Positions 1 to 13,605 of a stretch of DNA of 64,000 bases are shown in pieces. The notes below the pieces were generated by a model, which did no database searches, was not told the origin of the DNA, and saw only the letters and a list, made by a program, of their open reading frames with translations. Made by a program: the position numbers and the translations under genes. The stretch is from Glebionis coronaria. Lineage: Eukaryota; Streptophyta; Magnoliopsida; Asterales; Asteraceae. Where the stretch lies: the NCBI GenBank assembly GCA_025667525.1, contig CM046880.1, forward strand, positions 595,795,895 through 595,859,894, read 5' to 3'. Position 1 is the stretch's first letter. Each line of letters begins with the position of its first letter.

Positions 1-785
1 GAGTTATATACCTTCGTTTTGTAAATACCTAAATATTACAGTTGTATATTTTATTTTATTTTGTTTTTTAGTGATACGGATATCTCAAAAAGATGTATTG
101 ACTTGAATTTATAAGTTACTTAATGAAGTTCAAAGTTGTGAAACAATGTTAGAATTCCATCTTCCTATAAAATATAAACTTCGAATGTAATAGTCCCTTT
201 ATTTACAATGCAAATATTTCAAAACAAATTTGAAGGAAACTGATCGATGAGGGAGTGTTGTTTGTTTAAGACAATATTTATTACTGTGTAAGACGGTAAG
301 TGACACCCAACTTGGGTTAGAGATGCAACACGTTACAAGCAACTGAATGAATTGATAAATTAAAAACATTACATAATAATTAAAAAATATTAAAATAAAA
401 ATTAAACCATAAACTAATAATCTAAATTTTAATGCTTTTTGATCTTTTAATCAGGAGTAACGTTGTAGACAAAGTTCTTCTCATTAATGCATTTGATTTT
501 GCACTTGTTGGGTATAAAAATGAACCAAATAAAGATAGGGTGGGGTTTAGTATTGCATTCCACCGTGCCTGAATTAAAGGGTTGAAAGTTAGGACTTAAT
601 GTCTTATTAGTTTTTTCGCATGAAAAAGCAAAGTTTGTGAATTTTTTTCTGCATCACCTTTAGTTTTACATATTTCTTACATTTTTACGATATTAAAAAA
701 CAAGATTGGTAGTTGAACCTTTTCTCGTACGAAGCCAAGTTTAAATCGTTTAAAGTCCAAACTCACTTCATTTGATTGCACCCAA
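1..785. other. AT-rich spacer, no gene seen
   Basis: No open frame of useful length, no RNA gene and no recognisable transposon terminus is visible here. The sequence is AT-rich and non-repetitive up to the start of the tandem array at 786. Confidence 0.5.
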
Positions 786-2202
786 GATGCAGTTGTCAAA
801 AGTGTTCAACTTAGGTTTTAGCAATAAGTGTATAGGAGGGGTAGTTGACATATTACGTGTTCAAGTGAAGAAATAATAAAGTCAAAATTAATGTCTTTGT
901 GTTTGCTAGTGAAGAAATGAAAAGAACTTCATAGATTTGGATAAGCTTGATTGACTTTAAAAAAGATGTAGTTGTCTAGAGTGTTCATTTTAGGTTTTAG
1001 CAATAAGTGTATAGGAGGGTATTTGACATGTTGTGTGTGCTAGTGAAGAAATAATGAAGGAAAATTAATGTCTTTGTGAGTGCTAGTGGAGAAAAGAAAA
1101 GAACTTTATAAACTTGGATAAGCTTGATTGACTTTAAAAAAAGATGTAGTTGTCAAGAGTGTTCATCTTAGGTTTTAGCATTAAATGTATAGGAGGGTAG
1201 TTGACATGTTGCATGTGCTAGTGAAGAAAAAATAAAGGAAAATTAATGTCTTTATGTGTGCTAGTGAAAGGAAAAGAACTTCCTAGACTTGGATAATCTT
1301 GATTGACTTAAAAAAAAGATGTAGTTGTCAAGAGTGTTCATCTTAGGTTTTAGCAATAAGTGTATAGGAGGGGTAGTTGACATGTTGCGTGTGCCAGTGA
1401 AGAAATAATGAAGGAAAATTAATGTCTTTGTGTGTGCTAGTGAAGAAAGGAAAATAAATTCATAAACTTGGATAAGCTTGATTGACTTTAAAAAAAAGAA
1501 GTAGTTGTCAAGAGTGTTCATTTTAGGTTTTAGCAATAAGTGTATAGGAGGGTAGTTGACGTGTTGCGTGTGCTAGTGAAGAAATAATGAAGGAAAATTA
1601 ATGTCTTTGTGTGTGCTAGTGAAAGGAAAAGAACTTCATAGACTTGGATAAGCTTGATTGACTTAAAAAAGATGTATTTATCAAGAGTGTTCATCTTAGG
1701 TTTTAGCAATAAGTGTATAGGATGGGTAGTTCACATGTTGCGTGTGTCAGTGAAGAAATAATGAAGGAAAATTAATGTCTTTGTGTGTGCTAGTGAAGAA
1801 AGGAAAAGAACTTCATAAACTTGGATAAGCATGATTGACTTTAAAAAAAAGATGTAGTTGTCAAGAGTGTTCATTTTAGGTTTTTGCAACAAGTGTATAG
1901 GAGGGTAGTTGACATGTTGCGTGTGCCAGTGAAAAATAATGAAGGAAACTTAATATCTTTGTGTGTTCTAGTGGAGAAAGGAAAAGAACTTCATAGACTT
2001 GGATAAGCTTGATTGACTTTAAAAAAAAGATGTAGTTGTCAAGAGTGTTCATCATACATTTTAGCAATAAGTGTATAGGAGGTGTAGTTTACATGTTGCG
2101 TGTGCCACTGAAGAAATAATGATGAAAAATTAGTGTCTTTGTGTGTGCTAGCGAGGAAAGGAAAAGTACTTTCATAGACTTGGATAAGCTTGACTTAAAA
2201 AA
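786..2202. repeat. Tandem array of about eight ~178-bp units
   Basis: The word gatgtagttgtcaagagtg recurs, with small changes, at 786, 965, 1143, 1318, 1498, 1671, 1851 and 2029, giving unit lengths of 179, 178, 175, 180, 173, 180, 178 and about 174 bp. Each unit continues through 'ggttttagcaataagtgtat', 'gttgacatgttgcgtgtg' and 'cttggataagcttgattgac'. The short frames on the minus strand at 1261-1536 and 1876-2067 are products of the repeat and not genes. The period resembles plant satellite monomers in length, but only eight copies are present. Confidence 0.92.
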
Positions 2203-2339
2203 GATAAAAAAATGTGCTAGACTAGCTCTCAAAAATATACTCGTTGTTTCAATACATGGATTTTGATTTCGCGGTTACATAATTTAGATTAAAAGTTTGA
2301 TTCATCCGTGCCAAAGACAAGGTCATATATATCAAATTA

Positions 2340-2342
<3 letters not shown>

Positions 2343-2372
<30 letters not shown>
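2343..2372. repeat. (AT)n microsatellite, left of foldback element
   Basis: About 30 bp of uninterrupted AT dinucleotides directly abut the left terminus of the inverted-repeat element. A longer AT tract abuts the right terminus, so the element appears to sit inside an AT microsatellite. Confidence 0.9.
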
Positions 2373-2376
<4 letters not shown>

Positions 2377-2877
2377 TGAGGTTATTCTAAAACAAAACTT
2401 ATAATAAAATAAATGAGGTGAAATCTCAACCCTTGGATCAAAATCACCTAATTTGATAAAAAAATGGTGTCTTTTTTATAAACTCTCAAACTTTAAGGGT
2501 AATTGTTGAAAATAATGAAAATTAAAACGCACCCAATTAGGCCGATCAAAAAACACACTTCACACCTGACCAAAAAACACACAGTACACTGAATCCTCTC
2601 GAATCCACCAAATCCACCAAATCAAACATATTGAATCCTCTCAAATCAAACAAATTCAACAACGCATCGAGATGGTTCGTATGTTTACATCATCTCATCA
2701 ATGGTATACTGATCTTCGTTACTTTAAAAGTAAGCTTTTCTATGTTCTATTCAATTATCGTTGATGAATACGGTATATTGATCTTCGTTTTTACTACTTT
2801 CGTAACGAATTTTGAGAGAAAAAATAGTTGAAAGAGTATATATGAGACCTGCATACAATGTGTTTGATAAAATGTCT
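2373..2877 (+). repeat. Left inverted arm, outer part
   Basis: This matches the inverted sequence at 7190-7947 in order: the terminus, the ataaaataaatgaggtg block, the aatggtgtcttttt block, and finally a perfect 27-bp match at 2851-2877. The 66-codon frame at 2631-2831 lies wholly in this arm and resembles no family I know. Confidence 0.7.
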
Positions 2878-4550
2878 ATATGATTTTCTATAACTGTGAT
2901 GCGTTAGTTCTAACTGTGATGCTTTAATTCACAATGTGATGTAGTAAGATATACAGTAATGTAGTAGATCGTAACTGCAATGCGGTAGAAACATATATGT
3001 GACGTAGTAGGATATAAAGTAATGTAGTAGAACGTAACAGTAATGCAGTAAAAGTTATTTGTAAAAGTGATAAAGTATGTCTGTGATTTTGTAGAAATTG
3101 CACTGTGATGTGGTAGGATATTTGCTATTGTTCATATGAGTGAGTTACGATTTATTAGTGTTTTTTATTTTTAATGTAATGTAGTACGTTACTTGCATTG
3201 TTCTTTCTACTGCATTACAGTTTAAATTTTAATGTACTGTAATGCAGTAGGTTACTTGCATTGTTCTTTCTACCGCACTACACTTTAATTTTAATACATT
3301 GTAATGCAATAGGTTACTTCCATTGTTCATATGCATGATTTACTACATTAAAACTTTATTTTTACTATATTAAGGTTTAAATTCTAATGCATTTAATGCA
3401 TTTAATGGGTAAGTGTGTGGTTATGATTTATGCACACAATGTGTTTGATATAATGTCTCAATAAGACATCATAATTGTGATGCACTACTTTAACACTCTA
3501 ATGTACTAGGAATGAGACCGTAATGCAGTAAGTTACTTACGAGTTTGATGTGGTAGAAATTATAGTGTAATGAAGTTGGTTACTTTCATTGTTCATAGGT
3601 AGAAAATGTGTTAAAAATGCACTATAATGCTCTTGAATGCAATAGGATATCAAACATATATAAGATTTTGTGCAAGTGTGTGTTTATGATTGATGTATAA
3701 AATGTGTTTGATATAATGTCTCAATGAGAATTATAAAGTTCTCTTTGATATAGAAGTGATTTGGTAAAATCATAACTGTGATTGATTATGATTAACACTA
3801 TGATTGAGTAGAATTAATATTATGATGAAGTAAAACTAATACTATGCATGTGATTTGGTAAATTAGAACTGTAATGGAGTAGAATTATTTTTAATGTGAA
3901 TAATGTGAATATGCTTGAGTATGATAAAGTTGTATTTTGAGGTTTTATCGAAATTAAGTACTTTGTATGAAATATAGAAATGATTTGGTGAAATTTTAAC
4001 CGTGATGGAGTAGGATTAACACAATGATTGAGTAGAATTAATATTATGATGGAGTAAAACTAATACTATGCATGTGATTTGGTAAAATTTTAATAATAAT
4101 AAGCAAATTTTATTCTACTGCATTACAATTAAATTTTAATGCAGTAGGTCACTTGCATGTGATTTGGTAAAAAATTAACAGTAATGGAGCAGAAAACAAA
4201 ATAGATTATTTAGGCTTATTATATGTGTTATGCACTAGAATTGAAATTGTTATGAAATAAGATATTGTTGTTGTTCATATGGATGATTCGTAACAAGACT
4301 TTACAACTTTTATGTGGTAAAATTTGAATTGTAATGCAGTAGGTTGGATGTTAATGTTCATGAGCATGATTTAGTCTAAATGTAGTTTATATGTGTAGAA
4401 AATTGTTTGTGTATATGTGTATTATAATACATCACACAATTATTGTAATGCATGAATATGTGATTCTACTCCATCAATACGTTATTTTACTACATCACTA
4501 TGTTATTCTACTTCATTACTATGTTATTTTAATGCATCAAAATTAGAATG
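2878..4550 (+). repeat. Left arm: degenerate 'taatgcagtag' subrepeats
   Basis: Variants of gtaatgcagtaggttacttg, gtgatttggtaaaa and tgatggagtaaaac recur many times. A larger unit containing aatgtgtttgatataatgtc is seen near 2851, 3439 and 3700. The complementary words (ctactccatcacagtgtt, ctaccaaatcac) fill 5880-7189, so these repeats extend the inverted pairing. No gene is visible. Confidence 0.75.
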
Positions 4551-4582
4551 GAACTGATATTTTTTTAAAAACTCAATCTACA

Positions 4583-4906
4583 GTGAGGTTGTTTCCGAAT
4601 AAAGGAATCGAAGTCGAAAGGGTGATGGTTTTTGAGGATGGACTAACAAAAGAATGTGCATACCTAAAAGGACAAATCTAGATTTTGCGAGAAAAGTACA
4701 CATCGGAAATAATTCTTACACGCATGAATAATAAAAAGGACGAAACATTGGCAACCGCACGCGCATATAACAAGCTACAAAAGAGAAGTCTAAATTTATC
4801 AAATCAAGCTGAAACTCCAAAAGTGGCACAATCCATAATTGTACGAAACTATGTTTGTGGAAAATGTAGGTTGCGTTTGTACGAAACCGTGTTTGTTGCA
4901 AACTAA
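4583..4906 (+). other. Possible coding remnant in foldback element core
   Basis: This stretch is less repetitive than its flanks and, apart from one stop near 4678, reads as a charged, helix-prone peptide (Lys/Glu/Arg-rich) ending in a CGKC motif. I do not recognise the family. It could be a captured gene piece or a fragment of the element's own protein, but it has no independent support. Confidence 0.2.
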
Positions 4907-5569
4907 GTAATTTTAATTTTAATGATCAGTTATTGCATTTATTTGTGGTTTGTGTTTGATTACTCTGGAATACCAAATAGTGAATTATTGTTATTTCTAA
5001 TGCATTATACTACAATATAATTGTAATGCAGTAGAATATACTATAATGTAGTAAAAAACAATGATGCACTAGGAAATATAAGAGAGACATTCGTATTGCA
5101 TCATAGTTTAATAAATTGTAACAATTGGTAATAAATTGATGAATTGAAAGGTTGTGTAATAATTGGATGAATTTCAGGTTATATATTATTTTGATACATA
5201 GACAAATGTTACATAAAGTTTGAACTGTAATGGACTAAGTTAAACAATAAACAAATATTAAGAAGTAGTAAAAATATAAGTTATAATTCACTAAGAATAA
5301 TAAACAATAAAACTTTTACACACTAAATTAAAACATAAATAAACAAGGATTATTATGCATTATGATTAATACAGTACTATAATGTAAAAGGAATAATATT
5401 ACAATACATTAGGATTATCAATACACGTTATGTTCAATCATGTCTAGTACCAGGAATAAACTATAATGCATTAGGATTAAAACTTTAATGCACTAGAATT
5501 ATAAAATAAAGTTCACAAGAATAGCACATATTGTAGTACAATATAAACTATAATGAATTAGGAAGGTGC

Positions 5570-5849
5570 AGGTTCTCTTGGACAAGTTCTTGAATTGTGT
5601 CCTTCCTTGCTACCGCATACACTACAAGTCCTTCTTTTGTTAAGTTTTCATGCCATAACTTCAGGGCTTCATCCTCGAAAAGCGAACAGTGCCTTTAACT
5701 TTGCTTTTATTAGGATTACACATGTCAATGTTACAGTTCTGTAGCTTCACTTCACTCTGAATTCTATCTGATACACCACTGATTTTGCAACGAGCAAAAC
5801 TTGAAAATACGTCTTTTACAATCCGTCCTATTACATAGTGTAACACCAA
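5570..5849 (-). pseudogene. Decayed FAR1/FRS- or MULE-type transposase C-terminus
   Basis: On the minus strand 5582-5626 encodes CSVCGSKEGHNSRTC, a zinc-knuckle-like Cys2-His-Cys pattern followed by Pro and preceded by Asn-Lys-Arg-Arg. This strongly resembles the C-terminal SWIM-distal knuckle region of plant FAR1-related and Mutator-like transposases. Upstream, in another frame, the 62-codon open frame 5849-5661 ends in CNPNKSKVKGTVRFSRMKP, which fits the KGxGKR-type basic stretch that usually precedes the knuckle in those proteins. A stop and a frame change lie between the two parts, so it is a remnant. The catalytic core is not visible. It lies near the middle of the foldback element and is the best clue to that element's origin. 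Confidence 0.5.
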
Positions 5850-5879
5850 CCAATAAAAAACATAGACTTGTGAGTAAAA

Positions 5880-7189
5880 TCTTCAACTGAATTGTAATTT
5901 ATAGTCTACTACATGAGAGTTTATATTGTATAGGAATATACTTTTTACTTCATCAAAGTGTAAATTTTACTACATTATAGTTAACTCAGTTTATTAACAA
6001 TCTTAATCCATCAGTGCCGAAAAAATATATTGTTAACTCTAGTTTATTAACAATCTCCATTTAAGTTTTAATTGTACTCCATCATAGTGTTAACTCTAGT
6101 TCATCATAGTATTAAATCTATTTCATCACCAAGTACCTAAATATAATGTAAATACCATACAAAATCTAAGAATAATTATATCATACAGTAGCTAGGAATA
6201 TAAAACACAATACACTAGTTGAAAACAAGGAAACTATTTTTTTACTCTAGTCTTAATTCTACTCTACTTAAGTCTTAATTCTACTCCATTGTAGTCTTAA
6301 TTCTACTCCATCGCAGTGTTAACTCTATTTCATCACATTATTAAATCAAATCCATCATTAAGTACAAAATTTCGTTCCTAATTTCATCATAGTATTAATT
6401 GGAAAAAAATACATTCGCTCCCAATTTCATCATGATATGCCACATACATAGGTGGTGCCTCGTATCAAGGAAGCATTCACTAATATTATCATAGTCTTAT
6501 ATCTACTCCATAGTTGTTCTACTTCATAAAAGCCTTAATTTTACTCCATAAGTAATATACTCCATAAAAATAAAGTACATCCTACAACATCACATTGTAA
6601 ATTCTACCAAATCGCAAGCATACTCGATAACTATTACCTGTTTAGATACAAACGTCATACACAAATTTAAGCTAACTCATCCCTATGAAAGACAACATAC
6701 ATTCTAGAGCATCACAGTGTAAATTTTACCAAATCACAACCATTCTCAATCGCTTTTACTTATCTTAGAACAAACATAAGAACTATGGCCTGCCTCATTC
6801 TTTTGAACATCATCTACATCCTAGAGCATCACAGTGCAAAATCTACCAAATTACAAGCATATTCAAACGCTTTTACTTATTTCAACAAACCTCAAACAGA
6901 ATACAACAGAAGTTCAAAATCTACCAAATCCACCAAATCAGAAGCATAAACAACTAGTCCATCAAAATCTACCAAATTATAGCATATGAACATCAACAAA
7001 TATCCTAGAGCATCACAGTTTAAATTCTACCAAATCACATGCATATTCAATCACTTTTATTCATTCAAGAAAACAGAAAACACTAATAAATCCAAAGTCA
7101 TGCATATGAATATCTAGCAAAGATCCTATAGCATCACAATGCAATTTCTACAACATTATAGTGAAATCTACAGTTATAAAGTTTACTTG
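5880..7189 (-). repeat. Right arm: inverted subrepeats, partly ~120-bp tandem
   Basis: The arm carries complements of the left-arm words. A longer unit containing 'agagcatcacagtgtaaa' then 'ctaccaaatcacaagcata' recurs near 6581, 6705, 6821, 7004 and 7127, spaced mostly 116-124 bp. No gene is seen. Confidence 0.7.
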
Positions 7190-8652
<1,463 letters not shown>

Positions 8653-8726
8653 TAGGGATGACAGGATGTGAACCCGTGACATTTTGTACCTGAAACAAAC
8701 GCGCTACCAAGCTGCGCTACATCCCT
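8653..8726 (-). tRNA. Plastid-type tRNA-Pro-like pseudogene, anticodon reads CAG
   Basis: The minus strand folds into a 74-nt cloverleaf: acceptor stem AGGGATG with CATCCCT, D stem GCGC/GCGC, anticodon stem TTTGT/ACAAA, T stem ACGGG/CCTGT. Apart from a few bases it reads like plastid trnP(UGG) as I know it. The seven-base anticodon loop is TTCAGGT, so the anticodon position is CAG (a leucine anticodon) instead of UGG. The T loop is TTCACAT, which replaces the nearly invariant A58 with C. A 3' A but no CCA follows. Most likely it is a nuclear copy of plastid or plastid-derived mitochondrial DNA that has mutated, and not a working tRNA. No neighbouring plastid genes such as trnW are visible. 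Confidence 0.75.
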
Positions 8727-10060
8727 TCCATTGGTCTACAGTGTCACTGTAGAGGACTTCACAAACACGAGATGGACTCCTCAAGTTGATCGAGTCATCA
8801 AAATGACAAACTTAATCTTAATAGATTTATATTTGAATCGGGTGATGGTCCAACAGAGTGTGAGAAATTTTTTACACTGTGATTTGAGAAAAGAGACGCA
8901 TGTCGGTTGTCGCTTTGTAATGTGACTGAAGTACTTTTTTCTTGCGATGTATTTTAACGGAAAAAATCGAAAAACAAACTGATTTTGCTTGGATTTTATC
9001 CGATGAACCCTAGAATTGATATGGCATGTGTTTTAAATGAATATGTTAGAAGCTTTCAATGGATCGTAAATATTAATCTGATGAAATGAATTGATGAGAT
9101 TTATTAACATAAAAAAGTGATGATTTGATGTGAAATAACCAAGTGATGTAATTTTGTAAAAGTGAAGTCGTGGTCAAATTGGAAGTTTTTAGCGGAAGAA
9201 ACTGAAGAAGTTTTTAAGGAGGTAAAATGATATAGCATCAATGTACAATACTACTAATAAGGAGGGTATAATAGTCTATTTATAGTTGTTTTTATGTGTA
9301 TATGGATCAAACTCATATGTGTGCGTATCAATTGCTTTTATTTTATAAACAATCTATTTAGGACAATCTAGTGTTGGTGTTGTATGCAATTTGTAAAAAC
9401 ATACAAACATAGTGTATTTTATTACTATAGTTTACTTGATTCAATTTAGTTTATTAGTTTACTTGATTTTAGTATTTCTTAATTTTTGAGTAGGAGTGAG
9501 CATCGACTTAAAATCGAATCGGACACACTCGAATTGAAACTAGAATAGTCCAAAACACCAAACTAAAGATTGGACTAAAATAATTTGATCCGGGTCGGTC
9601 TTCAGTCTTAGGTCTTCGTTCTAGTCCTATCATAGTAGGCATAATTGACGGATTTTTTATAAGAACTAATCGAACTCGACCAAAAAACGAATTTAACAAA
9701 AACCAAAGAACGAGAATCTAGCCGAAATATGTTTGATCATGTTCGGACAATCTGATTTTCTGGTAAATGCAGTTGATGCTTTAAAATGCTCACATCTACT
9801 ATAGAGAATTCACAATGTTCGACTTTTTTTGTTTTACCACGTCATTTGCACTAATTTTATCATCCAAAAGCATATGTTTGCAAGCAAAAAAAGCTATCTA
9901 GCCTTATGAGAATATGATAAGAAGGGAAAAAGTACATTAAGTCATAGAAAAGAGCACATGAATTTATAATTTTTGGATTGTTGTGTACTTTTCTGTGAAA
10001 CTCTCTGTACTTTTTATATACTTTAGGTGCTTTTATCATGTGTCATTTGGACACAAGATA
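8727..10060. other. Spacer, no gene seen
   Basis: Contains only short frames (8731-8925 plus, 9508-9699 minus) without recognisable content. The stretch around 9490-9740 is rich in repeated 'aatcgaa/accgaa'-type words, as in many unclassified plant repeats. Confidence 0.45.
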
Positions 10061-10067
10061 AAAAAAC

Positions 10068-10410
10068 CCTTTTAAAATAACGCTAAGAACAAAAGTAAAA
10101 ACTATCCAACTCTTTCGTCCCCAACCAAGACACAAATTTTTAAGTTCTAATAAAAAGACATGTATTTTTTTATTAATTGATCAACTTACTTACCATTTTG
10201 ACACGTGACCAAGTGATCAACTTTTTTTATACAAAAAAGTAAAAAAAAAATACATAAAAGGTTAATCACTTACACATGTGTCAAAAAATAATAAATAATT
10301 GATCGGTTGAAAAAAAATACATGTCTTTTTTTTGAAATTTAAAAAATTTATGTTTTACTTAGAAACCAAGATATTGAATAGCGTTACTTTTTTACTTAGC
10401 CCTTTAAAAT
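10068..10410. mobile_element. Foldback MITE (imperfect palindrome)
   Basis: The two halves are inverted about a centre near 10237. The left half has cttttaaaataacgctaag, then 'aaaaagacatgtattttttt', 'attgatcaac', 'tttgacacgtg' and 'aagtgatcaac'. The right half has the complements of these words in reverse order. The match is imperfect, so the element is old. No coding capacity and no clear target duplication are seen. Confidence 0.55.
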
Positions 10411-10530
10411 TATTTTGAAATAACTCGAAATAAAATAACGAACAATAATTTTAGAACAAATTTAGTAAAAAAACGGAGTACAAGTATAACTATGAAGTAT
10501 GAACAACCAACCCTGATATAACATTTTTTT

Positions 10531-10650
10531 TACGGCAATTTTTACAACTCACACAACTATCACTCACAAATTCTATCTCACATGTCTCCACTAAGACTTG
10601 AACCCACAACCTTTAGGTTAGAGGGTCACTCACATACCGCTATTACTAGT
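10531..10650 (-). mobile_element. tRNA-derived SINE-like sequence
   Basis: On the minus strand a B-box-like GGTTCAAGTCT (10594-10604) follows an A-box-like tagcggtatgtgag by about 35 nt, the spacing of an internal Pol III promoter. The body ends in a gagttgtaaaa-type tail. This is the general layout of plant tRNA-derived SINE heads. The family is not identified and target duplications are not evident. Confidence 0.4.
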
Positions 10651-10659
10651 CTTTTTTTA

Positions 10660-11986
10660 TTCTCCATTTTTTGAAGTAAAACTAATTAATGTTATTTTTA
10701 TGATCCTTTTAAGTTTTAAATTTTAGGTAGCCTTATTTCTTGTTCCCACGTTGCAGCCTATGTAAGGGTATTGACAGCCGTCTCTTTCCCTTTGCTTTTC
10801 TGCATTATCTTCTTTATACAGATTTTCCATATACAGTGTTTTCTCACATCAGTGATTAATATGACTGAGGTGACTAGTGAGTATATAGGCATATAGCTCA
10901 ACTCTACAATTAATCAATGGATCAATGCTACGAAGTAGGAACTATAGACCTGTCATGTATTTAGTTCTGCAAATTACTAAGATGATAGGACTATAGGAGT
11001 GATAAATGAACATTTTTGCTGGAAATATGGACAGTGTTGTTTAATGTATAGGAGGACTATAGGAGTGATAGGGTTTCGAATTTGACTAGACAGGGTTGTT
11101 ATATGGAGTATATGGGAAGGTGTGGTTCATGGTTGCATATCGTTTGTGGCCTTTAGCTAGAAGTTTAGTTGGATGTTTAATGTTTGTTTCTAGTTTACCT
11201 ACAATATGTTGTCATCCTCGGTTAATTTGGGTTATGGCTGTAATCTCTAAAAAACTCGATTTGCGATTTGGTACATGGCTAGTTTCAATCTCTGTCAAGG
11301 ATCATCAAGGTCATCTCTATTTCACTCAAGGTTCGGCTGCCCCGCAATGAGCGGATGCGGCGACCACACTGCTATTTGAGTCAACAATACCCTTGAAATG
11401 CATCTTTTTCTAGTGGTAGCATTGTTTTGTGCAATTTGATCCACCTAGAGTCAGTGTGTACTCTAATTCATGTAACTGCTGATTCAATGTTGGTCATTTA
11501 TAATAGCTTAATGATAGCTTCTAAACTTATTTGTCGCATTTTATGTGGCGACAACCATTTTCCAAAAAGAGCCGAATACATTTTTGACAAACGACAATTA
11601 CAGAAACTGCACATAAAGCAGCCATGCCACAATGCGCGGGTATCGTTAGATTCTTTCAATGATAAATGTAACCTAACAATGGCATATAAATACTACTCCC
11701 ATAAGTAATTCAGAGACTGTTTCGAAAACACATAACAAGGAAGCTTGTTGAGACTCACATACACATTTTCAAAGGGAGACATACATAGCCCATAAGTAAT
11801 TCAGTTTTGGGCTTTAAGAAACAACAAGAAGTTGGTTGGCCCAATAAACAAATTCATAAAGTTTTAATCTTTTTTTGAACAAACATGAAATTTTAATCTA
11901 AACCATTCAAATAATAACTAGAGTACTAATTTATTGAAGAATTAAATTATACAACTTTGTCCCTTTATTCATACATGAAAGTCGAC
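10660..11986. other. Spacer, no supported gene
   Basis: Plus-strand frames at 11096-11350 and 11427-11708 are short, lack a recognisable domain and have no good coding signature. Nothing else is supported. Confidence 0.4.
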
Positions 11987-12476
11987 TCAGTCTGATTCTG
12001 TTTCGTAACATTCTTCCACTTTGGTTAAGGATTTGATGCTCTCCGAATAATCGAACCTTTTAACATAGTAATGAAGTCTATCTATCATCAGCCCCAAAAA
12101 TAAGCAAAAACCTGTATCATACGTATCGTATAATTCTTACTCTGTAACAATAAGTTTGATTGGTATCATAAGTTATGAAATAGAAACGAAACGTACCCAT
12201 AAGGGACGAATCAAGTATATGATTGGCCAAAAGAACATGATCTGTTTGATTCACGGTTCCCGTCTCCATTGAACGCTTTTGAATCCTAAATATACTATAC
12301 AAACTTGACAATAAGACTAAGAACAATGTCACTGCAACTATAGACATTAGGGGACCTCGACCCTCCTTGAAATGATCCAACACGAACATGGCTAGTCTTC
12401 TTAGAGGTGTCCTAAACGAAAGAATCATGATAACATTTATTTCGACTGCCACGAGAATACACAAAAGAGGTGTCAT
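11987..12476 (-). CDS. BAP31-like ER membrane protein, two exons
   Basis: Exon 1 is 12476-12197 and exon 2 is 12111-11987, separated by an 85-nt GT-AG intron; together they give 134 codons plus stop. The protein matches the plant B-cell receptor-associated 31-like family (about 130 residues in the short plant forms): TPLRRL near residue 22, the FKEGRGP stretch, a second hydrophobic segment at about 46-64, YSIFRIQKRS, then GTVNQTDHVLLA, and a third hydrophobic segment beginning at the splice junction (SLMG-FCLFLGLMIDRLHYY). Family members are ER membrane proteins acting in the sorting or quality control of membrane proteins. I chose the ATG at 12476 because the upstream in-frame codon is TTG. 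A polyadenylation-like AATAAA lies at 11969-11964. No break is seen. Its expression is unknown; it sits beside an old duplication. Confidence 0.8.
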
Positions 12477-13605
12477 TTTTTTGCCCAAAGTTTTGTTGGC
12501 AGATAGGAATGAAATTAAATGGATGGTATTACTTCAAGGGATTCAAATTTTACTTAAGCTTACACGTCAATGAAAGAATCACATTCTATCCTTTAGAACT
12601 AAATTTCCACCTTACAAGTTATTGAAGTTAAAAATAAACGTGTGTTTACAGTAACGTTTAACGGTGTCTAAGCTAACCAATCTTAGCCGGTGACGTGAAT
12701 GAACTTGACGATATACGACGAGGGGGTGACGCTAGAGTTAAGGGTCTTTCCTGAGGGTGATGTTCATTCAAATATTTCGAACCACATATTTTGTGGAACT
12801 GCGATGATATTATAATGACTCACTAGTTATTGAAAAGATGAAGATCGAGCGGTATAAGGAATATCAAATCATTCTATCTAAATTATAACGAGACTTTAGC
12901 TCTAGGAATAATCCTCTCTACCCTATTCACTGGACACCCATTTCACGAACTCGAAGAAATAATCATTCCAGTCTTTCTAACTTTTAGTCTCATGTGCATT
13001 TCATCGTCCTGAATTACAACCCCTACTGCGTCATAAAATATGATTGAATTCTTTTACGCCTATCACATCACGAAATCATAAATCCCATCACGTTCAAGGG
13101 TACATTGTTTCTCTGGATCAGTAATCATCTCAAATTTCATAAATTCCTAGGTCTAAGCACCTCTGATAGTCCTGAAGAATTTTACGTATGCATGATTTTT
13201 AAAAGTTTCTTCCTGATGGTAACAAGTTGTAGACACTTGAGACAGATAAAAGTTGAAGACACCAAGTGTCTACGATACTCCCAATCCGGTCGTGTTTCTA
13301 ATCTTACGGGGTTGGACACTAACGAGTGAAGTGTTTTTACCAAACGGGGCGGTTTTGATCAAGTCAGGGGGTCTCGAAAGGGCGTTGAGTAAATACTTCG
13401 ATGAACCAGTAAAAGATATGCGAGTAAAGTATTTGGAGTACAAGATTGAACCTGTGGAGAGTACACTTGTCGACATATAAAAACGCAAATTTTGTGAAGC
13501 AGCATCTTGGACATTTGACCATAGCAAGAACATCGAGTTTTGGTTAACTTGTAATCTACGAATACAGCTTGCATGCAATCTACGAAATCTGGTTAACTTG
13601 TAAAC

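Noticed and set aside
1261..2067. Minus-strand frames of 91 and 63 codons in the satellite array
   Set aside because: They are translations of the tandem repeat itself and repeat the same peptide.
786..2202. Regularly spaced repeats that could suggest a CRISPR array
   Set aside because: Whole ~178-bp units repeat head to tail with no unique spacers, and the DNA is clearly from a plant nucleus.
11096..11708. Two plus-strand frames of 84 and 93 codons
   Set aside because: No recognisable domain, no splice or start context and cysteine-rich random-looking composition.
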